Shown here: piece after piece, positions 27,056 to 37,272 of the stretch
Layout: each line of letters opens with the position of its first letter
How positions within the stretch are numbered: position 1 is the stretch's first letter
NCBI RefSeq assembly: GCF_900258505.1
Contig: NZ_LT984895.1
Coordinates: 1,021,952 to 1,085,951, forward strand
DNA length: 64,000 bases
From: Brachybacterium timonense
GTDB taxonomy: Bacteria > Actinomycetota > Actinomycetes > Actinomycetales > Dermabacteraceae
Direction of reading: 5' to 3'
Notes under the pieces: model-generated
What the model saw: only the letters and a program-made list of their open reading frames with translations
The model's database searches: none
What the model was told of the DNA's origin: nothing
Translations under genes and position numbers: made by a program

Positions 27056-28095
27056 GTGCACGCCGACCCCGCACCGACGTGCACGGCATTGTGCTGGTGG
27101 ACAAGGCGCCCGATCGCACCAGCCACGACGTGGTCGCCCGGGTGCGCTGGCTGCTCGGGACGAAGAAGGTCGGTCACGCAGGCACGCTCGACCCGATGGC
27201 CACCGGCCTGCTCGTGCTCGGTATCGGGCAGGGAACCCGGTTGCTCACACACCTGGTGGGACTGGATAAGACCTATACGGCCACGATCCGCCTGGGGCAG
27301 GGCACAACGACCGATGACCGTGAAGGCGAGCCGATGGGGGAGCGGTGCGATGCGAGCGCGCTGACAGCCGCACAGATCGAGGCTGGCATTGATGCGCTGC
27401 GCGGCGACATCCAGCAGGTGCCCTCCACCGTGAGCGCCATCAAAGTCAACGGACAGCGCGCCTACGCCCGCGCCCGTGCCGGTGAAGACGTGCAACTGGC
27501 CGCGCGAGCGATCCGTATCAGTCGCTTCGACGTCGTGGCTCGACGCGATGTCGACGGCTGGGTCGATCTCGATGTCGAGGTCGACTGCTCGACCGGTACC
27601 TATATCCGTGCTCTTGCGCGCGACCTTGGCTCCGGGCTCGGCGTGGGCGGTCACCTCACCGCGTTGCGACGCACTGCCGTCGGCCCATTCCGCGTGAGCG
27701 ATGGCATTCATGTGCCCGCACGCGGCGAGGGCGATGACATCGAGCTGCCGCTGCGTGGCCTCGGGCAGATTGCCGCCGCCGTGCTGCCCACTCTCGACGT
27801 CGACGACGCGCACGTGACGGCTCTCGGCCACGGCCAGCGTCTGAACGCGGCTGACCTACCCGACCCCACCGGTGCCACCGGGAGCGGTCGACACAGCCCC
27901 TGCGACGCTGCAGGCGCAGGAGGAGCTGCAGTCACAGAAGACTCCGGCGGGGAGCATGCGCCACGCAGGCACAGTGTTCCCGACACCGGAGCGGTTGCCG
28001 CCTGTGACGCTGCTGGACGGCTCGTCGCGGTGGTTCGCCGCGACGGGCGGTTCTGGGCACCCGATCTGGTCATCGCCCCCGAGGGACGCTGCTGA
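27052..28095 (+). CDS. truB: tRNA pseudouridine-55 synthase TruB
   Basis: Isomerises U55 in the T-loop of tRNA. The catalytic Asp47 lies in GHAGTLDPMATGLL, and KVNGQRAYARAR and TGTYIRALARDLG are conserved. The 347-residue product carries, near the C-terminus (about 265-325), a Gly/Ala/Ser-rich insertion of about 55 residues within the PUA-like region, after LGHGQRLNAADLP and before GRLVAVVRRDG. GTG 27052 overlaps the rbfA stop by 4 bp. It is convergent with the L,D-transpeptidase. Confidence 0.95.
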   Translation: MSARRPRTDVHGIVLVDKAPDRTSHDVVARVRWLLGTKKVGHAGTLDPMATGLLVLGIGQGTRLLTHLVGLDKTYTATIRLGQGTTTDDREGEPMGERCDASALTAAQIEAGIDALRGDIQQVPSTVSAIKVNGQRAYARARAGEDVQLAARAIRISRFDVVARRDVDGWVDLDVEVDCSTGTYIRALARDLGSGLGVGGHLTALRRTAVGPFRVSDGIHVPARGEGDDIELPLRGLGQIAAAVLPTLDVDDAHVTALGHGQRLNAADLPDPTGATGSGRHSPCDAAGAGGAAVTEDSGGEHAPRRHSVPDTGAVAACDAAGRLVAVVRRDGRFWAPDLVIAPEGRC

Positions 28096-28169
28096 CGAAC
28101 GAGAGTCATGGCGGCGGCGACGTCGTCACCAGCTGGAGCAGAGAACCTCTGCGCATCGAACGTTGAACG

Positions 28170-28197
28170 GCCCGCACAGACATGTGTCCGTGCGGGC
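28170..28197. terminator. Bidirectional terminator between truB and ldt
   Basis: GCCCGCAC and GTGCGGGC form an 8-bp outer stem. After one mismatch, GACA/TGTC extends it, with a 2-nt apex. It sits between two convergent genes and probably serves both. Confidence 0.7.
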
Positions 28198-28225
28198 TGT
28201 TCGGGCGCTGTGCTGGATCAGGCGA

Positions 28226-29755
28226 TCACCGGTGCACCTCGACACGGGTTCCCATCGACGCCCAGTTGTACAGCCACTTGGCGTCAGAGACCTTCATGTT
28301 GATGCAGCCGTGGGAGCCGGAGTAGCCGAAGGAGGATCGCCACGGAGCGCCATGGAATGCGTACCCCTTGTAGAAGTACTGCACCCATGGCACGTCCTTG
28401 GTGTAGTAGTGCTTCGGGTGCCCCTTGGGGTAGCGGCTCTGATTGGTCATGTCCTGCTTGTCGTAGCGCAGGTAGATGTTGTACGAGCCGGTCACGGTCT
28501 CGTACCCGGATTTGCCGTCCACCATGGAGCGGGGGCCCCACACGGGCGTGTCACCCACGTACGCGGTCACGGTCTTTGCCGTGAGGTCGACGTCGATCCA
28601 CTTCTCACCTGTGGGTGCGGGAGCATCGCCCGCAGCGGGGTCATCGTCGCTGGGTGTCTCGTCGTTCTGCGCCGGGGCCTTGGCCTGCGTCACTTTCGCT
28701 TCGACGGTCTTGGATTCGAACGCCGCCTCGAGCGGTGAGGATCCCTTCAGCGCTGCGATGAGCTCGTCGGCCACCGCATCCGTATTCGTGATCTCAACAC
28801 CGTCAGTCTTCTCGGCGACGACCTTGACGACCTTGCCAGACTCATCAACCTGCTCGATGCCGTCCTTCGGCTTCACCGCCGACTTATCGGCGCGCTGCGA
28901 GACCCAGTCGCGCACCGCCTCCTCATCGACGGACATGACGAGCTTCTCACCGGCCTCGTCAGGGCCGACGGACAGCCACGAGCTACGACGCTCGGGAGAG
29001 ACCTCGTAGGTCTTGTCCTTCGGGCCGGAGATTTGCATCGGCTGCTCGAGGAGAGCACTGATATCTCCGACGACGGTTTCCGCCTCTTCGGTGGTGATCG
29101 ACGGGGCGATCTGTGAGATCGACTGCTCCACGGAGAAGCTCTTCAGCGAAGGAGCATTCTTCTCGACGGCGGCGACCAGCTCACTGGGGTCCACGCCCTG
29201 ACCGTCGGTGCCCGGAGTGACCGTCCACTCCTCGCTCTCCTCATCGAAGGAGACGGAGGCATCGACGGGGGCTGCCTTCTCATCCGCCACCAAGCCCTTG
29301 GCGTACTCAGCAGCCGCGGCGGAGTCCACGGACATGACGGGCTCGACCGCGTGCTCGCCCGACCACAGCGAGGCGATCAGAGCCGTGATGGAGTCATCGC
29401 GTGAGAGGGCTGCTTTCGCGGTGGCCTGCGCATCGACGTTCACACCGAGGTCCACGAGAGATGCCTCATGATCGGTGCCGTCCGCAGTGACCGTGACCTT
29501 CACGCCGTCGGCGCGCTTGGTGAGTTCCTCGGCGATCTGCTCGGGCGTGTGGCCAGCGATATCCTCACCCAGCAGGGTGGTGCCGGGCAGAGCTCGGCCA
29601 TCGTATTTCTGCGCGAGGCCGTAGGCGCTGCCCGCGAGCACGACGCCGATGACGGCGAGGATCGCGACCAGAATCAGGGCCAAGCGCATTCGTCCCCTGC
29701 TGGACACGGGGCGCGAGGGGCCGCCGAGGGCGGCCGCGTCGGTACCGTGAGTCAT
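28226..29755 (-). CDS. Membrane-anchored L,D-transpeptidase (YkuD)
   Basis: A peptidoglycan 3-3 crosslinking enzyme. The 509-residue product starts at ATG 29755 (AGAGGACAACTC upstream); the in-frame extension to 30139 is rejected because it runs into the ribF 5' region. It has a polar N-terminus, a transmembrane helix at about residues 23-45 (LALILVAILAVIGVVLAG), two peptidoglycan-binding-type domains (repeated DISALLEQ-like segments) and a C-terminal YkuD domain with the catalytic motif HGAPW...SGSHGCINM (His and Cys). It is divergent from ribF. Confidence 0.92.
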   Translation of the reverse strand: MTHGTDAAALGGPSRPVSSRGRMRLALILVAILAVIGVVLAGSAYGLAQKYDGRALPGTTLLGEDIAGHTPEQIAEELTKRADGVKVTVTADGTDHEASLVDLGVNVDAQATAKAALSRDDSITALIASLWSGEHAVEPVMSVDSAAAAEYAKGLVADEKAAPVDASVSFDEESEEWTVTPGTDGQGVDPSELVAAVEKNAPSLKSFSVEQSISQIAPSITTEEAETVVGDISALLEQPMQISGPKDKTYEVSPERRSSWLSVGPDEAGEKLVMSVDEEAVRDWVSQRADKSAVKPKDGIEQVDESGKVVKVVAEKTDGVEITNTDAVADELIAALKGSSPLEAAFESKTVEAKVTQAKAPAQNDETPSDDDPAAGDAPAPTGEKWIDVDLTAKTVTAYVGDTPVWGPRSMVDGKSGYETVTGSYNIYLRYDKQDMTNQSRYPKGHPKHYYTKDVPWVQYFYKGYAFHGAPWRSSFGYSGSHGCINMKVSDAKWLYNWASMGTRVEVHR

Positions 29756-30062
29756 GAGTTGTCCTCTTCTCGGCGGTGCACGCGAGCCCTCGAGGCCGTG
29801 GCTCACGGTATGGCGCGCCGGAGCGGTGGGCCTGAAGGCACAGGGGTCCCTCCCCGCGCCGCCGTTGGCGCCACGATACCCGAGCGAGGCATCCGCGTCC
29901 CGGTGCGCGGGCTGGTGATTCATCACAGACGTGCATCGACGACAGGGGCCGCGCGGGCCCCTCAGCCTACGCCGAGGCGTCGGTGCGTATGGGCAGCTGC
30001 TCAGCGCGGCTATACAGTGAACCCTGCTCGGATCGAGCCACACCGGAAGGACCCTGAAAGCC
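29756..30062. promoter_or_regulatory. Divergent ldt/ribF promoter region
   Basis: In this 307-bp gap, TATACA at 30011-30016 is a likely -10 box for ribF (leader about 40 nt). No clear -35 is seen and I could not pick an ldt promoter. No gene is supported. Confidence 0.45.
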
Positions 30063-31085
30063 GTGACGCACCCCGCCATTTGGCACTCCCGTGAGGAGCT
30101 GCCCGCGGACCTGCCTGCGACGGCGGTCTCGATCGGCAACTACGACGGCGTCCACCGCGGCCATCGTGAAGTGCTCACCCGTCTCGTGCGCGAGGCCGAG
30201 GCGCGCGCTCTCGCGCCCGTCGCTATGACCTTCTGGCCGCATCCCCGCCATGTCATGGGTGTGCCGGGAGCCCCGACGCTCATCACCGGGCGCGATGAGC
30301 GTGACCAGTTGCTGCTTGGCACAGGTCTTGCTGGGGTGCTGGACCTGGAGTTCACCCGCGCTTTCGCCCAGCACAGCCCCGAAGAGTTTGTGCGCGTGTT
30401 CCTCGTGGAGGCGCTGCGCATGCGCTGCGTCGTGTTGGGCGAGGACGCGCTGTTCGGCCGCGGCAATTCAGGGACCATTCACACCATGCGCGAGCTCAGC
30501 GAACAGTACGGGTTCGACGTGGTGACCGTCGCTGACCTCGGGCCGGGGGCGGACGGGGGTGCGGGCCGAATCTCCTCCTCCGCCGTCCGAGCGGCGCTGC
30601 TGACCGGTGACGTCGACAGTGCGGCACGGATGCTCGGGCGGCCGCATGCCGTCACCGATGTGGTGCGCCACGGCTTCCAACGTGGCCGCGAGCTGGGCTT
30701 CCCCACAGCCAACCTTGGGCCGGAGCCCAGCGGGCTGGTGCCCGCCGATGGTGTGTACGCGGGCACTCTCACCGTGACCGCGCAGCACCCGGAGCATCAC
30801 GACGCCGCACAGCTAGAGCGAGCCCCCGCCACGATCTCCATCGGCACCAACCCGACCTTCCCTGCCGCCGACGGAGCGCCGACTCGCACCGTCGAGGCCC
30901 ATGTGCTCGGCGAGAGTGACCTCGACCTCTACGGCGACACCGTGCGCCTGGAACTGATCGCCTTCCAGAGGCCCACCGTCCGTTTCGACAGTGCGGCGGC
31001 GCTCATTGCCCAGATGCGCGAGGATGTCGAGGTGACCCGCCGCACTCTCGACGACTCTGGTCTGCTGGGTGAGGTCGCGGACTGA
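30063..31085 (+). CDS. ribF: Bifunctional riboflavin kinase/FAD synthetase
   Basis: Makes FMN and FAD. The N-terminal FMN adenylyltransferase domain has [16 protein letters not shown] (HxGH-type nucleotidyltransferase motif) and [15 protein letters not shown]. The C-terminal riboflavin kinase domain has [12 protein letters not shown] and VEAHVLGES followed by [16 protein letters not shown] 30063 gives 340 residues, normal length. A GGAAGG lies 13 nt upstream. It is followed by rpsO. Confidence 0.94.
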   Translation: MTHPAIWHSREELPADLPATAVSIGNYDGVHRGHREVLTRLVREAEARALAPVAMTFWPHPRHVMGVPGAPTLITGRDERDQLLLGTGLAGVLDLEFTRAFAQHSPEEFVRVFLVEALRMRCVVLGEDALFGRGNSGTIHTMRELSEQYGFDVVTVADLGPGADGGAGRISSSAVRAALLTGDVDSAARMLGRPHAVTDVVRHGFQRGRELGFPTANLGPEPSGLVPADGVYAGTLTVTAQHPEHHDAAQLERAPATISIGTNPTFPAADGAPTRTVEAHVLGESDLDLYGDTVRLELIAFQRPTVRFDSAAALIAQMREDVEVTRRTLDDSGLLGEVAD

Positions 31086-31087
31086 TA

Positions 31088-31187
31088 CTCTGTGCGGGCC
31101 GTGCAATCGGCCGCGGAGGGCAGCGTCCCGCTGAACCTGGGAATCCCCGGGGTGGCGGTGATCACCAGCGCAGGCCCGCACACAGAG
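31088..31187 (+). promoter_or_regulatory. Candidate rpsO leader structure
   Basis: CTCTGTGCGGGCC (31088-31100) can pair with GGCCCGCACACAGAG (31173-31187) with a 2-nt bulge, closing a roughly 100-nt element just before rpsO. S15 is known to autoregulate through structured leaders in several phyla. A GATACT hexamer (31085-31090) overlaps the left arm and could be a -10 box, in which case the arm would not be transcribed from that promoter. Confidence 0.4.
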
Positions 31188-31234
31188 CCCGGGAGAACAG
31201 GCCCCGGAGCGCCGCGCAACGACCCAGGAGAGAC

Positions 31235-31504
31235 ATGGCTTTCGACGCCGCCACCAAGCAGGAGATCATCAAGGAATACGCGACCGCCGAGCGCGACACC
31301 GGCTCTCCCGAGGTCCAGATCGCTCTGCTCACCCACCGCATCTCGTACCTCACCGAGCACCTCAAGACCCACAAGCACGACCATCACAGTCGTCGGGGCC
31401 TGATGCTGCTCGTCGGCCAGCGCAAGCGCATGCTGCAGTATCTGGCCAGCGTCGACATCGAGCGGTACCGTTCGCTGATCCAGCGCCTCGGTATCCGTCG
31501 GTGA
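31235..31504 (+). CDS. rpsO: 30S ribosomal protein S15
   Basis: A primary 16S rRNA-binding protein of the central domain. The 89-residue product is full length with [38 protein letters not shown] and [15 protein letters not shown] 31235 follows AGGAGAGAC. It precedes pnp, the classical rpsO-pnp pair. Confidence 0.97.
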   Translation: MAFDAATKQEIIKEYATAERDTGSPEVQIALLTHRISYLTEHLKTHKHDHHSRRGLMLLVGQRKRMLQYLASVDIERYRSLIQRLGIRR

Positions 31505-31585
31505 CCACCTCCGCCGCTCGTCCCCATCGGGGCGGGCGGCGGCTTCACATGCCCGGTGCGCCGGGCACATATCCCGCAGATACCC

Positions 31586-31608
31586 CGGGCGATCGCAGTG
31601 ATCGCCCG
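31586..31608 (+). terminator. Hairpin after rpsO
   Basis: A 9-bp perfect stem (CGGGCGATC/GATCGCCCG) with a 5-nt loop, 81 bp past the rpsO stop. It may terminate or attenuate rpsO transcription before pnp. Confidence 0.55.
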
Positions 31609-31642
31609 CCGCAGAACTGCCCCGAGCCGGTTCGGTCCTCGG

Positions 31643-31687
31643 CAGTGGCCCGCGGACGGGAGCGCGCTCTCAGACCGCGGGCCACTG
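31643..31687 (+). promoter_or_regulatory. pnp leader hairpin (Actino-pnp-like, RNase III-type)
   Basis: A 13-bp perfect stem (CAGTGGCCCGCGG/CCGCGGGCCACTG) encloses a 19-nt region that itself contains the palindrome GAGCGCGCTC. It lies 46 bp before the pnp ATG. Rfam describes an Actino-pnp motif in this position, and in Streptomyces the rpsO-pnp intergenic hairpin is an RNase III target controlling PNPase levels. Assignment here is by position and form. Confidence 0.6.
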
Positions 31688-31733
31688 GCGATGGCCGCAC
31701 CGACGGGGCCCCTTCACCACAAGGAGAATCCCT

Positions 31734-34004
31734 ATGGCCATGGATGGCCCTGAGATCACCGCTACCACCGCAGTCATCGACAACGGCTCCTTCGGACGCC
31801 GTGAGATCCGCTTCGAGACCGGCCGCCTCGCCCAGCAGGCCGCCGGCGCCGTCGCCGTCTACCTCGACGACGACACCATGGTCTTCTCGGCCACCGCGGT
31901 GTCCAAGCAGCCCAAGGAGCACTTCGACTTCTTCCCGCTGACCGTCGACGTCGAGGAGCGGATGTACGCCGCGGGTCGCATCCCCGGCTCATTCTTCCGT
32001 CGCGAGGGCCGTCCCGGCACCGACGCGATCCTCGCCGCCCGCCTCACCGACCGCCCGCTGCGCCCCGCCTTCGTCAAGGGGCTGCGCAACGAGGTCCAGG
32101 TCGTGCTGACCGTCATGGCTGCCGGCCCGGATGACGCCTATGACGTGGTCGGCATCAACGGCGCCTCCGCCTCCACGCAGATCTCCGGCCTGCCGTTCTC
32201 CGGTCCGATCGGTGGTGTGCGTATCGCGCTCATGCCCACCGCGCAGGGTGGCCAGTGGGTGGCGTTCCCAACCTTCTCGCAGCTGGACGAGGCCGTGTTC
32301 TCCATGGTCGTCGCCGGCCGCATCGTGGGTGATGACGTCGCCATCATGATGGTCGAGGCAGAGGCCACCGACAACGCCTGGGACCTGGTGAAGAACCAGG
32401 GCGCCATCGCCCCCACCGAGGAAGTCGTGGCCGAGGGCCTCGACGCGGCGAAGGTGTTCATCCGCACGCTGTGCGAAGCGCAGCAGGAGCTCGCCCAGAA
32501 GGCCGCGAAGCCGGTGCGCGAGTACCCGCTGTTCCTGGCCTACCAGGACGACGTCTACGAGGCTGTCGAGAAGGCTGGCGCCGAGCGCGTCGCCGAGGTG
32601 ATGAGCATCGCCGGCAAGCAGGAGCGCGAGGACCGTAGCGACGAGCTCGCCCAGCAGCTTGAGTCCGAGCTCGCTGAGCAGTTCGAAGGCCGCGAGTCCG
32701 AGATCCATGGCGCCTACTCCGCGCTCACCAAGAAGGTTGTGCGCCAGCGAGTGCTCACCGAGGGTGTGCGTATCGACGGCCGTGGCCTGAAGGACATCCG
32801 TCAGCTCTCCGCCGAGGTCGAGGTGCTGCCGCGCGTGCACGGCTCGGCGCTGTTCGAGCGCGGCGAGACCCAGATCCTGGGCGTGACCACGCTGAACATG
32901 CTCAAGATGGAGCAGCAGATCGATTCGCTCTCCCCGGTGGACCACAAGCGGTACATCCACCACTACAACTTCCCGCCGTTCTCCACCGGTGAGACCGGCC
33001 GCGTCGGCTCCCCGAAGCGTCGCGAGATCGGCCACGGCATGCTCGCCGAGCGTGCGCTCGTGCCGGTGCTGCCCAGCCGCGAGGAGTTCCCCTACGCGAT
33101 CCGTCAGGTCTCCGAAGCCCTCGGCTCCAACGGCTCCACCTCGATGGGCTCCGTGTGCGCCTCGACCCTGTCACTGCTGAACGCGGGCGTGCCGCTGCGT
33201 GCACCCGTGGCCGGTATCGCGATGGGCCTGATCTCCGGTGAGGTCGACGGCGAGACCAAGTACGCCGCGCTCACCGACATCCTGGGCGCTGAGGACGCGC
33301 TGGGCGATATGGATTTCAAGGTCGCCGGCACGCGCGAGTTCGTCACCGCCATTCAGCTGGACACCAAGCTCGACGGCATCCCGGCCTCCGTGCTGGGTGG
33401 TGCGCTTTCCCAGGCGCGCGATGCTCGCCTGGCGATCCTCGATGTGCTGCACGAGGCCATCGACACGCCTGACGAGATGAGCCCGCACGCCCCGCGCGTG
33501 ATCGCCCTGACCATCCCGGTTGACAAGATCGGTGCGGTCATCGGCCCCAAGGGGCAGATGATCAATCAGATCCAGGACGACACCGGCGCCGACATCACCA
33601 TCGAGGACGACGGCACCGTGTACATCGGCGCCACCGATGGTCCGTCGGCGGAGGCCGCCCGCTCCGCAATCAACGCCATCGCCAACCCGATGGTGCCGGA
33701 GGTTGGCGAGCGTTACCTCGGCACAGTCGTGCGCGTGGTCGACTTCGGTGCCTTTGTCTCGCTCACCCCGGGCAAGGACGGCCTGCTGCACGTGACCCAG
33801 CTGCGCAAGCTGAACGGCGGAAAGCGCGTTGCGAACGTCGAGGACGTCGTCTCGGTCGGCCAGAAGATCGAGGTGGAGATCCGCGAGATCGACGCCCGTG
33901 GCAAGATCAGCCTGGCTGTGCCGGAGGAGGAGACACAGGCGGGCGAGGAGCGTCCGTCCGAGTCCGCCGAATCCGCTGCGGCCGAGGAGCCGACCGCGGA
34001 GTGA
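31734..34004 (+). CDS. pnp: Polyribonucleotide nucleotidyltransferase (PNPase)
   Basis: 3'-5' phosphorolytic exoribonuclease and RNA polymerase-like polymerase. The 756-residue protein has two RNase PH-like cores ([39 protein letters not shown]), the linker helical domain, a KH domain ([17 protein letters not shown]) and an S1 domain ([20 protein letters not shown]), plus an acidic tail. ATG 31734 (second ATG at 31740) is preceded by CACAAGGAGAA. Confidence 0.97.
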   Translation: MAMDGPEITATTAVIDNGSFGRREIRFETGRLAQQAAGAVAVYLDDDTMVFSATAVSKQPKEHFDFFPLTVDVEERMYAAGRIPGSFFRREGRPGTDAILAARLTDRPLRPAFVKGLRNEVQVVLTVMAAGPDDAYDVVGINGASASTQISGLPFSGPIGGVRIALMPTAQGGQWVAFPTFSQLDEAVFSMVVAGRIVGDDVAIMMVEAEATDNAWDLVKNQGAIAPTEEVVAEGLDAAKVFIRTLCEAQQELAQKAAKPVREYPLFLAYQDDVYEAVEKAGAERVAEVMSIAGKQEREDRSDELAQQLESELAEQFEGRESEIHGAYSALTKKVVRQRVLTEGVRIDGRGLKDIRQLSAEVEVLPRVHGSALFERGETQILGVTTLNMLKMEQQIDSLSPVDHKRYIHHYNFPPFSTGETGRVGSPKRREIGHGMLAERALVPVLPSREEFPYAIRQVSEALGSNGSTSMGSVCASTLSLLNAGVPLRAPVAGIAMGLISGEVDGETKYAALTDILGAEDALGDMDFKVAGTREFVTAIQLDTKLDGIPASVLGGALSQARDARLAILDVLHEAIDTPDEMSPHAPRVIALTIPVDKIGAVIGPKGQMINQIQDDTGADITIEDDGTVYIGATDGPSAEAARSAINAIANPMVPEVGERYLGTVVRVVDFGAFVSLTPGKDGLLHVTQLRKLNGGKRVANVEDVVSVGQKIEVEIREIDARGKISLAVPEEETQAGEERPSESAESAAAEEPTAE

Positions 34005-34041
34005 TGCGCTGACCACGCAGAGCCAGATCCCGAACGGGCCG

Positions 34042-35763
34042 ATGCCGAGAGCGTCGGCCCGTTCGGTGCATCGTGCCCGCACGGCAGCGATGCTGCTCAT
34101 GATGCTCGCCGCCGTGCTGATGCTCAGCGCCTGCACCGGCCGAGTGGACACCGAACTGAGAATCAACGCCGATGGCAGCGGGGCGCGAACTCTGAGCGTC
34201 GCGCTCGAGCGCACCGGCGCCGCCGGTGGGCAGCTTGACGTCGACGACGTCGAAGCCGTGATCCTGTCCTCCCTGCCCGACGGTATGGAGTACGTGGGAC
34301 GCAACGCGGCCTCTGACGGCTCGCCCCGCTTCACGTTCCGTATCCCCTTTGACTCCACGCGCCAGTACGAGCAGCGCGTGGAGGAGATCCTCGAGGCAGG
34401 TGAGGTCCCCGATGATCGCCGCGGCCTCGAGCTGGAGCAGGGCAGCGGGCCGCTGCGCAGCGGTCTGCGGATCGACGAACGCTTTACCTCAACGGACCTG
34501 CTCGCCTGGCTGATCACCGCCTTGATCGCCGACGGGACAGTTCCTGCAGACCGGGCGGATGACCTGCTGGAGAGCGGACCCACCAGGATCGTGGTCGATG
34601 GTGTCACCCATGACGTGGACGAACGGATCTCCTACGACGACCTGCGCGGCCGCGGCATCGACGACGTGCGAATCCGCACCAGCGGTCTCGACACCACTGA
34701 CGGGATCCAGCGCACCTTGGAGCTGAGTATCGACCCGGAGGCCTACGCTCAGGACCCGGAGATCTACGACGACTTCCTCGCCGGAGTCACACCCCCGGGA
34801 GGAGAGCTCAGTCGTGGTGACGACACCGACCCGTGGACCCTGCGGTTCCCACCGGGCAGCGCCGCACAGGTCGCGGATTGGACGGACCAGGCGCTCGCCG
34901 CGAGCGGCGGCACGCTTCAGGTGATGCGACGCGCAGCTGACGAGGCGCCGCTGCGTCAGGTGACCACGATCGAATCGACCGTGGACTGCAGCGCCGTGTG
35001 CACGAACGGCGGCGACGTCCACCAGACCGTCGAGGTCCCCGCCGCCTGGGCTCCCGATGAGAAGCCGCAGGCCAGTGGCACTGTTGAACTGCGTCTGCAC
35101 GACGGCCAGGTCACAGTCGACCACCCGGTTGCCGTGAGCCGCGTGGAGCTCGCGTTCACACTTCACCCGACCGGAGAGTCCGAGGCCGATCTCACCCTGG
35201 TCCTTCCTGCCGAGGCAGACCCGGCCGAGCTGGACCCGCTGCGGCAGTGGCTCGGGGAAGACCGCACCGAGGTGGAGGAGCGTGAGGAGTCCGTCCGCGT
35301 CACTGCCCGCTACCGGGCCGCTGACCCCGCGCAGCTTGCCGTCATGCTCGGTGAGCAGGGCATGACAGGGGCCGACGGACAGGGACAGCCGCGGCTCGAC
35401 GCTGCCGTGGCCTCACGCAACCCCGGGGCCGTGCAGCACCGTCTGCACATGGATCTCGCTTTGCCGCGCGACCTCCGGGAGCTGCCGGGGACGACAGAGC
35501 TGACCTGGTCGATCCGTACGAGCACCGGCATGGACGCACCGCGGACGCAGAACGCGGATCCGCACCTTGTCCAGGGACCCGGAGGCGCGCTCGTCGCGGC
35601 CGCCACCCTGGAGAGCCCCTCGATCCACGCTGACCTCGAGATCCGCGAGGGCAGGCTGGCCAGCGCCGGCCTCGCGGCCGCGCTACTGGCCTTCGCCGTC
35701 TTCGCACTGATCGGCATCGTCGCCGGCGTGCGCTGGCGGCTGCGCACGGCGGCGGAGCGCTGA
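34042..35763 (+). CDS. Membrane-anchored lipoprotein with LppM-like domain
   Basis: A 573-residue exported protein. The N-terminal signal AAMLLMMLAAVLMLSAC ends in the lipobox LSAC; the next part (TGRVDTELRINADGSGARTL) matches the start of LppM-type domains common in actinobacterial lipoproteins. A C-terminal transmembrane helix (about residues 540-560, LAAALLAFAVFALIGIVAG) and a short basic tail suggest a protein anchored at both ends. It begins 38 bp after pnp. No enzymatic motif is seen; function is unknown. Confidence 0.65.
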   Translation: MPRASARSVHRARTAAMLLMMLAAVLMLSACTGRVDTELRINADGSGARTLSVALERTGAAGGQLDVDDVEAVILSSLPDGMEYVGRNAASDGSPRFTFRIPFDSTRQYEQRVEEILEAGEVPDDRRGLELEQGSGPLRSGLRIDERFTSTDLLAWLITALIADGTVPADRADDLLESGPTRIVVDGVTHDVDERISYDDLRGRGIDDVRIRTSGLDTTDGIQRTLELSIDPEAYAQDPEIYDDFLAGVTPPGGELSRGDDTDPWTLRFPPGSAAQVADWTDQALAASGGTLQVMRRAADEAPLRQVTTIESTVDCSAVCTNGGDVHQTVEVPAAWAPDEKPQASGTVELRLHDGQVTVDHPVAVSRVELAFTLHPTGESEADLTLVLPAEADPAELDPLRQWLGEDRTEVEEREESVRVTARYRAADPAQLAVMLGEQGMTGADGQGQPRLDAAVASRNPGAVQHRLHMDLALPRDLRELPGTTELTWSIRTSTGMDAPRTQNADPHLVQGPGGALVAAATLESPSIHADLEIREGRLASAGLAAALLAFAVFALIGIVAGVRWRLRTAAER

Positions 35764-35806
35764 GGCGCTGCACAGGATCGCGCAGGAACCGTGGGAGGAT
35801 CGTCGG

Positions 35807-37177
35807 GTGCCTGTTGACCTGACCCTCGATAATCCCGACGCCGATGACCTGCTTGACCCGTCGGAGTCGATCCGCCGCAGTATCCTTCCCGGCGGCGTGC
35901 GGCTGCTGACCCAGCAGGACACCTCCGTGCGCTCGGCTAGCATCGGTTTGTGGCTGCCCGTCGGCTCCCGCCACGAGCGATCGGAACACGCCGGCTCCAC
36001 GCACGCCCTCGAGCATCTGTTCTTCAAGGGCACTGAGCGACGCAGCGCCCTGGAGATTGCCGCAGCCTTTGACGAGGTGGGCGGCGATTCGAACGCCGTC
36101 ACCGCCAAGGAGCACACGCTCTACCACGGACGCGTCCGCTCGGCGGATCTGCCGCGTGCGATCGATGTGCTCAGCGACATGGTCACGTCGAGCCGGTTGG
36201 AAGGCAACGCGCTCGAGACGGAGCGGGAAGTGATCCTTGAGGAGCTCGCCGCCGCCTACGACGATCCGCATGACATCGGCTACGAAACGTTCCTGGCTGA
36301 CGTGCTCGGCCCTGACACCCCGATGGGGCGGCCGGTGGGCGGCACCGTCGACTCCGTGACCGCGCTCGGGATCGAGGACGTGCGTGCCCACTGGCATGAG
36401 CACTATCAGCCGCAGAACCTGGTGGTCACCGCGGTGGGTGCCCTCGAGCATGAGGACGTGGCTGGCCTCCTGGTCGAGGCGTTGCGCCGCGGCGGGTGGT
36501 CGCTCGAGGATGGTGCTCTGCCGTCTGGGCCGCGCGCGACAGAGCCGTCGGCCCCCGATCATGCGGGAGCTCAGGCAGGCGGTGCGGATCCAGCGGGGAC
36601 AGCTGAGCGATCCGGCAGGATCCCCGCGCCCCACCGCTTGCATCGCCCCTCCGAACAGACTCACGTGTATCTGGGCGGGCCGGGGCTGACAGCGACGAGC
36701 GAGGACCGCCACACTCTCTCGGTGCTCATGTCGATCCTGGGCGGCGGCATGTCCTCGCGCCTGTTCCAGAACATCCGTGAGCGGCTCGGCCTGGTCTACT
36801 CGGTGCAGTCCTTCAGCGCCGGGTACAGCGATGCAGGCCTGTTCTGCCTCTACGCGGCATGCAGGCCGGCGCGAGCCGAGCAGGTCGCAGACCTCATGGT
36901 GCAGGAGGTGGAGCAGCTCGCGGAGCACGGCGTCACGCGTGAGGAGCTTGACCGAGCGCGCGGCCAGCTCGCCGGCGCTTTCGCACTCGGCCTCGAGGAC
37001 ACCACCAGCCGCATGGGCAGGCTCGGCGCGATCGAGCTGATCCACGGGCGATATCAGAGCGTGGATGAGATCCTGGACCGGATTGAGCATGTCAGCGCTC
37101 GGGACGTGCGTGAGCTCGCCGCCCGGTTCGCCGCACAGCTCACCACCCGCGTGGACGTCGGCCCCGACGCTGCATGA
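35807..37177 (+). CDS. M16-family zinc metallopeptidase (pitrilysin/MPP-like)
   Basis: A 456-residue peptidase with the inverted zinc motif HALEHLFFKG (HxxEH) and the distal ligand in EREVILEELAA, plus the C-terminal half containing SSRLFQNIRERLGLVYSVQS. The family functions as homodimers degrading peptides. An Ala/Gly/Pro-rich interdomain linker of about 40 residues (36530-36640) separates the halves. GTG 35807 follows GGGAGGATCG. Adjacency to pnp and dapB is a common bacterial arrangement. Confidence 0.92.
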   Translation: MPVDLTLDNPDADDLLDPSESIRRSILPGGVRLLTQQDTSVRSASIGLWLPVGSRHERSEHAGSTHALEHLFFKGTERRSALEIAAAFDEVGGDSNAVTAKEHTLYHGRVRSADLPRAIDVLSDMVTSSRLEGNALETEREVILEELAAAYDDPHDIGYETFLADVLGPDTPMGRPVGGTVDSVTALGIEDVRAHWHEHYQPQNLVVTAVGALEHEDVAGLLVEALRRGGWSLEDGALPSGPRATEPSAPDHAGAQAGGADPAGTAERSGRIPAPHRLHRPSEQTHVYLGGPGLTATSEDRHTLSVLMSILGGGMSSRLFQNIRERLGLVYSVQSFSAGYSDAGLFCLYAACRPARAEQVADLMVQEVEQLAEHGVTREELDRARGQLAGAFALGLEDTTSRMGRLGAIELIHGRYQSVDEILDRIEHVSARDVRELAARFAAQLTTRVDVGPDAA

Positions 37178-37272
37178 ATCGATGACGACCGGTCAGACCG
37201 CCGAGCCGCCGGATGCTCCCGGCGGACTCGACGTATCCGACCGGCCGACCGCCCTGACTGGAAGGACACGCC

